From the NCBI GenBank assembly GCA_035646975.1, contig DASROJ010000210.1, positions 1 through 37,879 of the forward strand: 37,879 bases of DNA, written 5' to 3'. A model generated the notes under the pieces. The model ran no database searches. It worked only from the letters and a program-made list of their open reading frames with translations, and had not been told where the DNA came from. Numbering within the stretch: the first letter of the stretch is position 1; every line of letters begins with the position of its first letter. The position numbers and the translations under genes were made by a program. Shown here piece by piece: positions 14,948 to 25,705 of the stretch. Origin of the DNA: DASROJ01 sp035646975. GTDB lineage: Bacteria; Acidobacteriota; Polarisedimenticolia; JACPZX01; DASXTC01.

Positions 14948-15796
14948 TCAGTGCGAAGGGTGTACCGAAAACCCGATGAACAGGGATGTCAACATCGCGA
15001 AAATGTAGGCCTGAAGAAAGGCCACGAACAGCTCCAGCATGATGATGCCCAGAGCCAGCGGCACCGCCACGAAGCCCACCATCAGGCTCTTGAAGATGAA
15101 GATCATCCCCAGGAACGACAGGATGGCGACGTGGCCAGCCGTCATGTTGGCGAAAAGACGGATACAGAGCGCGAACGGCTTGACGAACATCCCCAGCACC
15201 TCGACCACGATCATGATCGGCAGGACGAAGATGGGAAGGCCGTGCGGCACCAGGTTCTTCCAGTGCTTGAAGAAACCGTTCTCCCTGATTCCCTCGAGCT
15301 GGATCATCAGGAAGGAGAGAATCGCCAGACCCGCCGTCACGTTGAGGTTGCCGGTGGCCGTCGAGCCGAGCGGCACCAGCCCGAGCAGGTTGCAGACCAG
15401 GATGAAAAAGAAAAGCGTCAGGATGTACGGAGCCAGTTTTCTTCCATGGTGCTCGCCGATGTTCTTGATGCAGATCTCGTCGCGCACGAACACGACCAGC
15501 ATCTCGAGCAGGTTCATGACCCCCCGGGGCACGAGCTTCCGCCCACGCATCACCACGGCGAACAGCAGGATGAGTATCGTCGAGGCGACCCACATCATCA
15601 CGACATGCCGCGTGATGGACAGATCGAGCCCGCCGAGGTGGATCTGCGGCAGGTGGACCTGGGTGAATCCCAGATCGAGGGTGTCCCCGTTCGTGATGTG
15701 GTGCATGATCGTGGCGCCGATGTCGTCGGAGTGCTCGGCCGCGTGCTCGGCTGCCCCAGCTGCCTCCGCCGCGTGCTCCGTCGCCTGCTGTATCAC
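14948..15796 (-). CDS. atpB: ATP synthase Fo subunit a
   Basis: 282-residue membrane protein with a His/Ala/Glu-rich N-terminal extension (1-30) and five or six membrane helices. The stator Arg is in PFALCIRLFANMTAGH (about residue 212), and the last helix contains LELFVAFLQAYIFAML. These are hallmark subunit a motifs, so the ion channel half is intact. The start is a GTG (15794-15796) overlapping the atpI stop as GTGA, which implies translational coupling. It forms the proton path together with the c ring encoded next. Confidence 0.96.
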   Translation of the reverse strand: MIQQATEHAAEAAGAAEHAAEHSDDIGATIMHHITNGDTLDLGFTQVHLPQIHLGGLDLSITRHVVMMWVASTILILLFAVVMRGRKLVPRGVMNLLEMLVVFVRDEICIKNIGEHHGRKLAPYILTLFFFILVCNLLGLVPLGSTATGNLNVTAGLAILSFLMIQLEGIRENGFFKHWKNLVPHGLPIFVLPIMIVVEVLGMFVKPFALCIRLFANMTAGHVAILSFLGMIFIFKSLMVGFVAVPLALGIIMLELFVAFLQAYIFAMLTSLFIGFSVHPSH

Positions 15797-16185
15797 GTCA
15801 GTTTCCTCAGATATGCCACTTCGAGCGCCTGGAACACCAGCGTGCCCACCACCAGCCCGGCGCCCACACCTGCCGGGTCGACGACCTTCAGCGCCACCGC
15901 AGCCATCACCAGGGCCAGATAAGCTACCATGCGTGCCATCATCAGGCCAGCGAAGGCTCGCGCCATGCTCGTGGTGGCCTGGGCCTGCAAGGTCGCATCA
16001 CCCCGCGCCCGGGATTTGATCCGTGTGAGCACCGCGACCGCGAGGGCGGCAAACGATCCCGCCACCGCCGTTCCCGCGGCCACGCCGGCGACCAGGCCGG
16101 AATGCCCGGGCATGGCCGCAGCCGTGATGGCGGCCACCAGCGCGGTCACACCGACCACGAACAGCGGGAAAGGCAGCTTTGTCAT
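15793..16185 (-). CDS. atpI: ATP synthase accessory protein I-like
   Basis: 130-residue hydrophobic protein with four predicted membrane helices. Its position immediately before atpB and its size fit the AtpI (ATP synthase I chain, PF03899) family, which assists c-ring assembly. Sequence identity is weak by eye, so the name rests largely on context. ATG at 16183-16185 begins ten bases after the stop of the previous gene; an upstream ATG at 16207-16209 would overlap it by about 14 bases and is possible. Confidence 0.7.
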   Translation of the reverse strand: MTKLPFPLFVVGVTALVAAITAAAMPGHSGLVAGVAAGTAVAGSFAALAVAVLTRIKSRARGDATLQAQATTSMARAFAGLMMARMVAYLALVMAAVALKVVDPAGVGAGLVVGTLVFQALEVAYLRKLT

Positions 16186-16195
16186 TCGTCCGCCG

Positions 16196-16432
16196 TCATT
16201 CGTCACCATTCCCCGGTGGGCGCCGCAGCACGACCGCAAAGAAATTGTAGAATCCCAGCACCAGCCCCAGCATTGTTCCGGCGATGGTCAGCCACGGCTT
16301 GGTGCCGAATCTGCCATCGGCCCAGTAGCCGCCGCCGACCCCAATCAGCAAAGAGGCCGCGAACATCGAGCCCAGCCCCAGATAGGGCCCGGCCCGGCGG
16401 AGGATTTCGCTGCGTCCGTTCTTGTCGGCCAT
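16196..16432 (-). CDS. atpZ: AtpZ/AtpI-like small membrane protein of the ATP synthase operon
   Basis: 78 residues: charged N-terminus, two membrane helices (GLGSMFAASLLIGVGGGYWAD and WLTIAGTMLGLVLGFYNFF) and a short basic tail. The GGYWAD-GxKPW pattern is typical of the F0F1-ATPase gene-1 family (PF09527, AtpZ). With AtpI it is thought to act in assembly or cation supply of the Fo part. Its ATG directly abuts the nuoN stop (TGAATG), linking complex I and ATP synthase genes in one transcription unit. Confidence 0.85.
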   Translation of the reverse strand: MADKNGRSEILRRAGPYLGLGSMFAASLLIGVGGGYWADGRFGTKPWLTIAGTMLGLVLGFYNFFAVVLRRPPGNGDE

Positions 16433-17941
16433 TCAGCCCGACGACGATGCCGCCATTGCCATCGAATACGAGAATGTCGCCAGTTTCAGGATTCGCTCGG
16501 GCATCAGCCCGATCAGCAGCGTCGCCGCCGCCGCGATCGCCAGCGCCGCCGTCAGGGCGGGCGAGGTCGCGTACGGTTCGTCGGTCAGCGGCTCGCGCAG
16601 GTACATGCAGACCACCACCCGGAAATAGTAGTAAAGCGAGATCGCGCTGTTGATGACCATGAGCACGGCGAGCCAGGCGTAGTGCCCCTTGATCGCGGCG
16701 CCGAACAGGTACCACTTGCCCATGAAACCCGCCAGCGGGGGGATGCCCGCCAGCGACAGAAGGAACAGCAGCATCACGAAAGCGGCCATCGGCGCGCGTT
16801 TCGCCAGCCCCGAGAAGTCGACGATCAGGTCGCCCACGAGGTTTGCGCGTCTCATCATGATCACCATCGCGAAGGCGCCGATGTTCATGAAGGTATAGAC
16901 CAGCAGGTATATGGCCACCGCCTTGACGCCGAAGTCGCCAGTCTCCCCCGGCATGCCGGCCACCAGGACGCCGACCAGCGTGTAGCCGGCGTGCGCGATG
17001 CTCGAGTAGGCGAGCATCCTCTTGATGTTGTCCTGCAGGATCGCGGTGATATTGCCCAGCGTCATGCTGGCCGCCGCCAGCAGCGCGATGAGCGGCGCCC
17101 AGTACTGGTACAGCGCGGGGAATCCCGACATCAGGACCCGGAGTCCCACGATGAAGGCCGCTGCCTTCGACGCGGTGGAGATGAACGCGGTGACCGCCGT
17201 GGGAGCCCCTTCGTAGGCGTCCGGGATGTACATGTGGAACGGCACCGCGGCCACCTTGAACCCGAGCGCCACCGTGATGAGGATCAGCCCGAGAATCGTC
17301 AGCTCGATGCCGGGCGCGCCGGGAACCGCCACCGTGGCGATCTTCGCCAGCTGGATCGAACCGGTGCTGCCGTATACCAGCGACGAGCCGTACACGAACA
17401 TCGCGGTGGAAAACCCGCCGAGGATGAAATACTTCAGCGCCGCCTCGTTAGACTTGCGGTTCTCCTTGAGATAACCGACCAGGACGTAAATCGAAAGCGC
17501 CATGGTCTCGAGCGAGATGAAAATCATCAGCAGGCTCAGGGCCGTGGCCATGAACATCATCGAGGCGGTGGCGATCATGATCAGGGCGTAATACTCGCCC
17601 GACTGCATTCTCTCGATGTCCATGTAGTTGATCGAGATCATGATGGTGAGCACCGCGCCGATCAGGAAGATCAGCTTGAAGAAGAAGCTCAGCGGGTCCA
17701 CCGCGACGTCGCCGGAGAAAACCGGCGCGGCGGCCACCCCGTCGAGCACCCGGGCGTTGTTGAACACGCTGGGAATCACCAGCACCGTGCCGACCAGCGA
17801 GAGCCAGGCGATGAGCCGGCGGTCTTCCTTCGGCAGGATGGCGGTGACGGCCAGGATGATGAAGGCGAAGAAGTAGAGAAGCAGCTCCGGCAGGATCGGT
17901 CTGCAATCCACAAGGTACTTCGCCGCGTCGAACGCGCTCAC
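16433..17941 (-). CDS. nuoN: NADH-quinone oxidoreductase subunit N
   Basis: 502-residue antiporter-like membrane subunit of complex I with about 14 helices. Typical features are the Lys/His-bearing helices around AALKYFILGGFSTAMFVYG, FKVAAVPFHMYIPDAYEGAP and NIKRMLAYSSIAHAGYTLVG. Start is GTG (17939-17941), overlapping the nuoM stop as GTGA; the longer frame to 18205 runs through nuoM in another frame and is not credible. It is the last nuo gene and is followed without a gap by atpZ. Confidence 0.96.
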   Translation of the reverse strand: MSAFDAAKYLVDCRPILPELLLYFFAFIILAVTAILPKEDRRLIAWLSLVGTVLVIPSVFNNARVLDGVAAAPVFSGDVAVDPLSFFFKLIFLIGAVLTIMISINYMDIERMQSGEYYALIMIATASMMFMATALSLLMIFISLETMALSIYVLVGYLKENRKSNEAALKYFILGGFSTAMFVYGSSLVYGSTGSIQLAKIATVAVPGAPGIELTILGLILITVALGFKVAAVPFHMYIPDAYEGAPTAVTAFISTASKAAAFIVGLRVLMSGFPALYQYWAPLIALLAAASMTLGNITAILQDNIKRMLAYSSIAHAGYTLVGVLVAGMPGETGDFGVKAVAIYLLVYTFMNIGAFAMVIMMRRANLVGDLIVDFSGLAKRAPMAAFVMLLFLLSLAGIPPLAGFMGKWYLFGAAIKGHYAWLAVLMVINSAISLYYYFRVVVCMYLREPLTDEPYATSPALTAALAIAAAATLLIGLMPERILKLATFSYSMAMAASSSG

Positions 17942-19506
17942 TTGCGCAGCTCCGCGTAGCCGCGCGAGGCCGGGCCCAGCTGCTCGACGAGATGGGCCAC
18001 CGGCTTGTCGAGGATGTCGAAGAACGGCTTCGGGTACAGGCCGATCCAGAAGCAGCAGGCCACCAGCGGCGCCAGGTAGAGGACCTCGCGCGCCGTGCAG
18101 TCCTTGAGCTTCTGGTTCTCGGGATTGTCGAGCGGCCCGAACATCGTGCGCTGGTACAGCCACAGCATGTAGGCCGCCCCCAGGACGATGCCCGTCACAC
18201 CGCACACCGCCCAGAACCGGCCGCCCACCGACATGCCGAACGGATGCAGCGCGACATCATGCGGTATCTGGAAGGCGCCGGCGAGGATGGTGAACTCGCC
18301 GATGAAGCCGTTGAGCACCGGCAGCCCGATCGAGGACATGGTCACGATGAGGAACATCGTGGCGAATACGGGCATCTGCTTCGACAGCCCGCCGAACTCC
18401 GAGATCAGTCTCGTGTGCCGGCGCTCGTAGACGATGCCGACGATGAGGAACAGCGCCCCGGTGGAAAGCCCGTGATTGAGCATCTGCAGGATGCCGCCGT
18501 TGAGCCCGTTCACGTTGAGCGCGAACACCCCCAGCATGCAGAACCCCAGATGGCTGACCGACGAATAGGCGACCAGCTTCTTCCAGTCCCGCTGCACCAT
18601 CGCCACCAGCGCTCCGTAGACGATGCCCACCACCGCGAGACCGAGGATGTACGGGGCGTAGATCCTGGAGGCCTCGGGAAGCATCGGCAGATTGAACCTC
18701 ACGAAGCCGTACGTCCCCATCTTGAGTAGCACGCCGGCGAGGATGACGGAGCCGGCCGTGGGGGCCTCGGTATGCGCGTCGGGCAGCCAGGTGTGAAACG
18801 GGAACATCGGCACCTTGATGGCGAACCCGATGAAGAAGGCCCAGAAGACCCACTTGGAGAGCGCGAGGAAGGCGGGGTCGGCGCCCAGCGTGACAAGCTG
18901 CGTGTAGTCGAACGTGCTGACGCCGGTCTTGCTGCCGTAATAGAAATAGACGGCGAGAATTCCCAGCAGCATCAGAACCGAGCCGAACAGCGTGTACAGG
19001 AAGAACTTGATCGCCGCGTACAGCTTGTTGCTGCCCCCCCAGATGCCGATCAGGAAGTACATCGGCACCAGCATGACCTCCCAGAAGACATAGAAGAGGA
19101 AGAAATCCAGCGACATGAACGTGCCGAGCATCCCGGTCTGCAGCAGGAGCAGGAAGATGTAGTACTCCTTCACCCTGTCGGTGATGGCGGTCCAGGACGA
19201 CAGCATCGCGACGACCCCGAGCAGCGTGGTCAGCAGCACGAACAGCATCGAGATGCCGTCCACGCCGAAGATGTACTGCGCCCCGATGGAAGGGATCCAG
19301 GAGTGCCGCTCGAGCGTCGTCGGGTCGAATCCCGCCAGGCTCGTGTCCCACTGGAAGAACAGCGGTAGCGAGAGCAGGAAGTCGACGCCGGCCACCGCGG
19401 TGGCGAACCAGGCGATCCCCTTCTTCGCGTTTTTCGGAAAGAAGAGAATGAGCAGCGCGCCCAACAGGGGCACGTAAGCGATGAGTGAAAGGAGACCTCG
19501 AAACAT
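17938..19506 (-). CDS. nuoM: NADH-quinone oxidoreductase subunit M
   Basis: 522-residue antiporter-like proton-pumping subunit with about 14 helices. Family landmarks are FYVFWEVMLVPMYFLIG, KVPMFPFHTWLPDAHTEAPT, VLLKMGTYGFVRF, LVAYSSVSHLGFCMLGVFA and NGFIGEFTILAGAF. Length is normal. It lies 11 bases after nuoL and overlaps nuoN by four bases. The key Glu (WEVM) and Lys (LLKMG) positions are retained. Confidence 0.97.
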   Translation of the reverse strand: MFRGLLSLIAYVPLLGALLILFFPKNAKKGIAWFATAVAGVDFLLSLPLFFQWDTSLAGFDPTTLERHSWIPSIGAQYIFGVDGISMLFVLLTTLLGVVAMLSSWTAITDRVKEYYIFLLLLQTGMLGTFMSLDFFLFYVFWEVMLVPMYFLIGIWGGSNKLYAAIKFFLYTLFGSVLMLLGILAVYFYYGSKTGVSTFDYTQLVTLGADPAFLALSKWVFWAFFIGFAIKVPMFPFHTWLPDAHTEAPTAGSVILAGVLLKMGTYGFVRFNLPMLPEASRIYAPYILGLAVVGIVYGALVAMVQRDWKKLVAYSSVSHLGFCMLGVFALNVNGLNGGILQMLNHGLSTGALFLIVGIVYERRHTRLISEFGGLSKQMPVFATMFLIVTMSSIGLPVLNGFIGEFTILAGAFQIPHDVALHPFGMSVGGRFWAVCGVTGIVLGAAYMLWLYQRTMFGPLDNPENQKLKDCTAREVLYLAPLVACCFWIGLYPKPFFDILDKPVAHLVEQLGPASRGYAELRK

Positions 19507-19517
19507 TCAATCGCTCC

Positions 19518-21584
<2,067 letters not shown>

Positions 21585-21591
21585 GCTCCGC

Positions 21592-21894
21592 CTAGCCTTT
21601 CATGATGTTCATGTCGTCGACGTTGATGGAGTCCTTGTTGCGGTACAGCGAGATGATGATCGCCAGACCCACGGCCACCTCACCCGCCGCCACGACGATC
21701 GTGAAGATGCTGAAGACCTGTCCGGCCAGATCGCCGAGCTTCTGCGAAAAGGCGATGAAATTGATGTTGGCCGAGTTCAGCATCAGCTCGATGCCCATCA
21801 TCACGATGATGGCGTTGCGGCGGGTCAGCACGCCGATCAGCCCTATCGTGAACAGGGCGAGACTGAACACAAGGATGTGAGAAGTCGGGATCAT
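21592..21894 (-). CDS. nuoK: NADH-quinone oxidoreductase subunit K
   Basis: 100-residue three-helix subunit. Both conserved membrane glutamates are present: in MMGIELMLNSANINFIAF and in AAGEVAVGLAIIISLYR. Its ATG overlaps the nuoJ stop as ATGA, so translation is coupled. Size and order (J-K-L) are standard. Confidence 0.97.
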   Translation of the reverse strand: MIPTSHILVFSLALFTIGLIGVLTRRNAIIVMMGIELMLNSANINFIAFSQKLGDLAGQVFSIFTIVVAAGEVAVGLAIIISLYRNKDSINVDDMNIMKG

Positions 21895-22382
21895 ACTTTC
21901 TTCCTTGCCAGGACGACCGCGCCGATCATCGCCACCAGCAGCAGCACCGAGGCGATTTCGAACGGCAGCATGTATCGCTGGTAGAGCAGCAGCCCCACGG
22001 TTTCGATGTTGCCCCCGCCTGACGCCAGCGGCTGGATGCCGTCGCCCGTCTCCGGCCCCTTCGCCGCGGCGAAAAAAGAGATGAGGCTGGCGGCCAGCAG
22101 GCCGGCCAGCAGCAGCGAGCCGGCCACGTGCCTCACCGGCGGCCGCAGCTGGCGTGCCTCCAGCGGCACCAGCATGATCACGAAGAGGAACAGCACCATG
22201 ATGCCGCCCGCGTACACCAGCACCTGCACCGCCGCGAGGAACTCGGCCGACAGGATGACGTAGATCCCCGCCACGCAGAAGAAGGTCAGCACGAGAAAAA
22301 GCGCCGCATGGACGGCGCTGCGCCGCGTGATGACCATCACGGCGGACACCACCGCCAGCGAAGCCAGCACGTAGAAAACCAT
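21891..22382 (-). CDS. nuoJ: NADH-quinone oxidoreductase subunit J
   Basis: 163-residue membrane subunit with five helices. ALFLVLTFFCVAGIYVILSAEFLAAVQVLVYAGGIMVLFLFVIML is the family core (about 28-72), containing the pi-bulge helix and the YAGGIMVLF signature. ATG at 22380-22382 is chosen; a TTG five codons upstream (22397) follows a G-rich stretch and is possible. It lies about 30 bases after nuoI and overlaps nuoK. Confidence 0.94.
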   Translation of the reverse strand: MVFYVLASLAVVSAVMVITRRSAVHAALFLVLTFFCVAGIYVILSAEFLAAVQVLVYAGGIMVLFLFVIMLVPLEARQLRPPVRHVAGSLLLAGLLAASLISFFAAAKGPETGDGIQPLASGGGNIETVGLLLYQRYMLPFEIASVLLLVAMIGAVVLARKKV

Positions 22383-22412
22383 CGCGCCTGGAGCCAACCC
22401 CCGTCCCCCCCT

Positions 22413-22898
22413 CTACTTGTCGTACTTCTTGAGCGGATGCCCTTCGTACAGCCGTTCCTTGCCTGTGATGAACTCGACCCGCGAATAATCCGACAGCTCG
22501 TAGTCATGACTCATGTAGATGGCCGTGATCGGCTTGGTCGGACACGGATCCACGCACAGCCCGCAGAAACAGCAACGCTCGTAGTCGATGGTGAACGACT
22601 TCGGATACTTGCCCTTTCCGGAGGGACGCTTGTCCACCACGATGCTGATGCAATTGTCCGGGCAGATCTGCTCGCACAGCAGGCAGCCGACGCACATCTC
22701 TTCGCCGTTTTCGGGATCACGCCGCAGCCTCGGCACTCCGCGAAACCGCGGATGAAGGTCGGGCGTCTCTCTCGGATATTCGAGCGTGATGTGCGGGCGG
22801 AACTGGTTCTTCAGCGTGATGACCATCCCCTGGATCATCTCGTAGGGAAAGATGCTCTTGATGAACGCCATGCCTTTCGTCATGCTCGTCATGCTCAT
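22413..22898 (-). CDS. nuoI: NADH-quinone oxidoreductase subunit I (2x[4Fe-4S])
   Basis: 161-residue peripheral-arm ferredoxin subunit. Two complete CxxCxxCxxxCP motifs are present (Cys69/72/75/79 and Cys109/112/115/119), binding clusters N6a and N6b, which pass electrons towards N2. N2 is housed by NuoB, whose gene is absent from this cluster. The N-terminal helix (IKSIFPYEMIQGMVITLKNQF) is normal. It lies ten bases after nuoH. Confidence 0.97.
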   Translation of the reverse strand: MSMTSMTKGMAFIKSIFPYEMIQGMVITLKNQFRPHITLEYPRETPDLHPRFRGVPRLRRDPENGEEMCVGCLLCEQICPDNCISIVVDKRPSGKGKYPKSFTIDYERCCFCGLCVDPCPTKPITAIYMSHDYELSDYSRVEFITGKERLYEGHPLKKYDK

Positions 22899-22908
22899 AA
22901 TGGTCGGA

Positions 22909-23976
22909 TCATCCCTGATGTCTCAGAACCAGCACGAGGCCCGTGAGAACGATGTTGGCCAGCGCCAGCGGAAGCAGCCATTTCCATCCCAGACGCATGA
23001 GCTGGTCATACCGGTATCGCGGGAACGTGCCGCGAAGCCAGATGTAAATGTACAGGATCACGAGCACCTTCAGTGAGAACCAGAAGATGCCGGACAGCGC
23101 CGGGTGCGCCCAGTTCAGAAAATCCAAGAAGCCCAGCGCCTCGATGTTGGGAAACGGGCGCAGCCAGCCGCCTAGCCACAGCGTGGTCGCCAGCGACGCC
23201 ACGACGATCATGTTGACGTACTCGGCCATCATGAAGAAGGCGAACTTCATTCCCGCGTATTCGGTCTGATAGCCGGCCACCAGCTCCGCCTCGGCTTCGG
23301 GAAGATCGAAAGGCAGCCGGTTGGTCTCGGCCACCGCCGAGATGAAGTAGCAGAACAGCCCCACCGCCTGGGGGATGAAGAACCAGAGCCGCGCGTTGCG
23401 CTGCGCCTCGACGATTCCCACCATGCTGGCGGTGCCCGAGAGCATCAGGACGCCGACGATGGAAAGACCCAGCGGCACCTCGTACGACACCATCTGCGCC
23501 GCGCTGCGCAGCGACCCCAGAAGGGAGTACTTGCTGTTGGACGACCAGCCCCCCAGGATGATCCCGTAGACACCCAGCGATGTGATCGACAGGATGTAGA
23601 GCACGCCGATGTTCACGTCGGTGATGAACGGTGTGAACGTGTAGCCGAACACCTCGAACGGCTGGGACGCGAACGGGAGCACGGCAAGCGCCGCGAAGGC
23701 CGGGATGACCGACATGATCGGCGCCAGAACGAAAAGGGCGCGGTCGGCGCCGTCGGGAACCAGGTCTTCCTTGATCAGAAGCTTTATTCCGTCGGCTATC
23801 GGCTGCAGCAGCCCGCTCGGGCCCACCCGCCGCGGCGCCAGCCTCAGCTGCATGAAGCCGAGGATCTTGCGCTCGAGCAGCGTCAGGTAGGCCACCATCC
23901 CCGAGACGACTCCCAGCACCACCGCGATCTTGATGGTCGGCACGACGACGTTCTGGATGACTTCGACGCTGTTCAT
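22909..23976 (-). CDS. nuoH: NADH-quinone oxidoreductase subunit H
   Basis: 355-residue membrane subunit forming the quinone chamber with NuoB and NuoD. Landmarks are ERKILGFMQLRLAPRRVGPSG, QPIADGIKLLIKED, VSYEVPLGLSIVGVL, NRLPFDLPEAEAELVAGYQTEY and the C-terminal LRGTFPRYRYDQLMRLGWK. All expected charged loop residues are visible. The ATG overlaps the nuoD stop as ATGA. Confidence 0.97.
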   Translation of the reverse strand: MNSVEVIQNVVVPTIKIAVVLGVVSGMVAYLTLLERKILGFMQLRLAPRRVGPSGLLQPIADGIKLLIKEDLVPDGADRALFVLAPIMSVIPAFAALAVLPFASQPFEVFGYTFTPFITDVNIGVLYILSITSLGVYGIILGGWSSNSKYSLLGSLRSAAQMVSYEVPLGLSIVGVLMLSGTASMVGIVEAQRNARLWFFIPQAVGLFCYFISAVAETNRLPFDLPEAEAELVAGYQTEYAGMKFAFFMMAEYVNMIVVASLATTLWLGGWLRPFPNIEALGFLDFLNWAHPALSGIFWFSLKVLVILYIYIWLRGTFPRYRYDQLMRLGWKWLLPLALANIVLTGLVLVLRHQG

Positions 23977-25073
23977 CGATCGCAGTCTCCCAGCACGATG
24001 TCGATGGTGCCGATCACCGCCACGATGTCCGCCACGAGCCCGCCCCTCGACATCACCCCGATGGCAGCCAGGTTCACGAACGAGGGGGCGCGGAAATGGC
24101 AGCGGTATGGCGTCTCACCGCCATCGCTGACGAGGTAGAACCCCTGCACGCCGCGCGGCCCTTCGACCTCGTGGTAGACCTCCCCGACCGGCGGCTTCAT
24201 CCTCGTCTTGAGCTTTGGAGCGCGGATTTCGCCTGCCGGCAGCTTGTCGAGCCCCTGGCGGATGATCCGCACGCTTTGCCGCATCTCCTCGAGGCGCACG
24301 AGATACCGGGCATAGGTGTCACAGTCGGTCTCGGTCGGGATGTCGAATTCGAGCTGGTCGTACGCGGCATAAGGCTCCGTCTTGCGCACGTCGTAGGCGA
24401 CACCCGATGCCCTGAGCATCGGGCCGGTGAGGCCCCAGTTGATGGCGTCCGTCGCGGAGATGTAGCCGACGCCCTTGGTGCGCTCGAGCCATATCCTGTT
24501 CTGCGACAGGAGCCCTTCGTACTCTTTCATGCGCGACGGAAGCAGGTCGATGAAGTGCCGGCACCCCTCGATCCACCCCGGCGGCAGATCATCGAGTATT
24601 CCGCCGACGCGGAACATGTTCGTGGTGAGACGCGCGCCGCAGAAAGCCTCGAACAGGTCGAGGATCATCTCCCTTTCGCGGAAGCAGTAGAAGAATACCG
24701 TCATCGCGCCGATGTCCAGCGCGTGCGTGCCCAGCCAGACGAGGTGGCTCGAGATCCGGTTGAGCTCGGCGATGATCGTGCGGATGTACCTGGCCCGCTC
24801 GGGCACTTCGATGCCCGAGAGCTTCTCCACCGCCTGGATATAGCCGAGGTTCTGTGACGCCGAGCCGACATAGTCGAGCCTGTCGCAAAGCGGTGGAACC
24901 ATCACGTAGATCTTGTGCTCGGAGAGCTTTTCCACACCCCGGTGCAGGTAGCCGATGACCGGCTTGACGTCGACGATCGTCTCGCCATCCAGGGTCAGCG
25001 CGAGTCTCAGCACCCCGTGAGTCGACGGGTGCTGCGGGCCCATGTTGATCTCCATCATCTCGGTGCGAAACAT
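23973..25073 (-). CDS. nuoD: NADH-quinone oxidoreductase subunit D (49-kDa)
   Basis: 366-residue peripheral subunit that binds quinone next to NuoB. Conserved segments include MGPQHPSTHGVLR (quinone-site His), GYLHRGVEKL, DRLDYVGS, ELNRISSHLVWLGTHALDIGAMT, RVGGILDDLP and GRRQ-type end GTIDIVLGDCDR. The ATG at 25071-25073 begins MFRTEMMEINMGPQ, the normal start region, with AAGGA ten bases upstream; the longer frame to 25172 overlaps nuoC and is rejected. NuoC and NuoD are separate proteins here. Confidence 0.96.
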   Translation of the reverse strand: MFRTEMMEINMGPQHPSTHGVLRLALTLDGETIVDVKPVIGYLHRGVEKLSEHKIYVMVPPLCDRLDYVGSASQNLGYIQAVEKLSGIEVPERARYIRTIIAELNRISSHLVWLGTHALDIGAMTVFFYCFREREMILDLFEAFCGARLTTNMFRVGGILDDLPPGWIEGCRHFIDLLPSRMKEYEGLLSQNRIWLERTKGVGYISATDAINWGLTGPMLRASGVAYDVRKTEPYAAYDQLEFDIPTETDCDTYARYLVRLEEMRQSVRIIRQGLDKLPAGEIRAPKLKTRMKPPVGEVYHEVEGPRGVQGFYLVSDGGETPYRCHFRAPSFVNLAAIGVMSRGGLVADIVAVIGTIDIVLGDCDR

Positions 25074-25099
25074 CGGCGTCCGTTCCTTCGGCTCGCGGC

Positions 25100-25699
25100 T
25101 CAGCGGAGCCGCATGTGCTGTTCGGGGAACCCTTCGAGCGGGTATTCCTTCCTCAGGGGATGGCCCTGCCACTCGTCGGGCAGGAGAATGCGGCGAAGGT
25201 CCGGGTGTCCTTCGAACGTCACGCCGAACAGATCGAAGATCTCGCGTTCATGCCAGTCGGCGGCGTTGTACACCGCCGTGGCCGACGGGACCGCCTCCCC
25301 TTCTCCGACCTGGACCTTGAGCCGGAGACGATGGTTCTTCGGGATCGAGTAAAGGTGATAGACCACGTCGAACCGCTTGCCGCGTTTCGGATAGTCGGCC
25401 GCGGTCTGGTCGGCGAGCAGATCGAAGGCGGTTCGCGGGTCGTCGTGCAGGTACCTCAGGATCGCGACAATCTTCTCACGCGGCACCACGGCGGTCACTT
25501 CATCCGCGTAATAGCCCACCTCGAGCAGGTCACCGGGGAAGGCCTCCTTCAGCGCGTCGAGCGCGGGCGAGGCGACGCTTCGGCGCAGCTTTTCCTCCAC
25601 CGGATCGATCCTGGGCTTGGCCGGCGTGGCCGGCGGCTTTGGCGACGATGCGGCGGGAGGAGCCGGCGGGCTCTTTGGTTCCTCAGGCGTGTCTGTCAT
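25100..25699 (-). CDS. nuoC: NADH-quinone oxidoreductase subunit C (30-kDa)
   Basis: 199-residue peripheral subunit. A Pro/Ala/Lys-rich extension (1-35) precedes the conserved domain, which contains RFDVVYHLYSIPKNHRLRLKV and the signature DWHEREIFDLFGVTFEGHPDLRRILLPDEW, ending GHPLRKEYPL. It directly follows nuoA with a six-base gap, where nuoB would normally sit. The extended tail is unusual but low-complexity. Confidence 0.96.
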   Translation of the reverse strand: MTDTPEEPKSPPAPPAASSPKPPATPAKPRIDPVEEKLRRSVASPALDALKEAFPGDLLEVGYYADEVTAVVPREKIVAILRYLHDDPRTAFDLLADQTAADYPKRGKRFDVVYHLYSIPKNHRLRLKVQVGEGEAVPSATAVYNAADWHEREIFDLFGVTFEGHPDLRRILLPDEWQGHPLRKEYPLEGFPEQHMRLR

Positions 25700-25705
25700 C
25701 GACCG

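Noticed and set aside
15929..17959. Plus-strand open frame of 676 codons opposite nuoN and atp genes
   Set aside because: Antisense to conserved membrane subunits; the product is His/Arg/Asp-rich and shows no recognisable fold.
16433..18205. Longer nuoN frame starting inside nuoM
   Set aside because: The extra residues are an out-of-frame reading of nuoM; the GTGA overlap start matches the family N-terminus.
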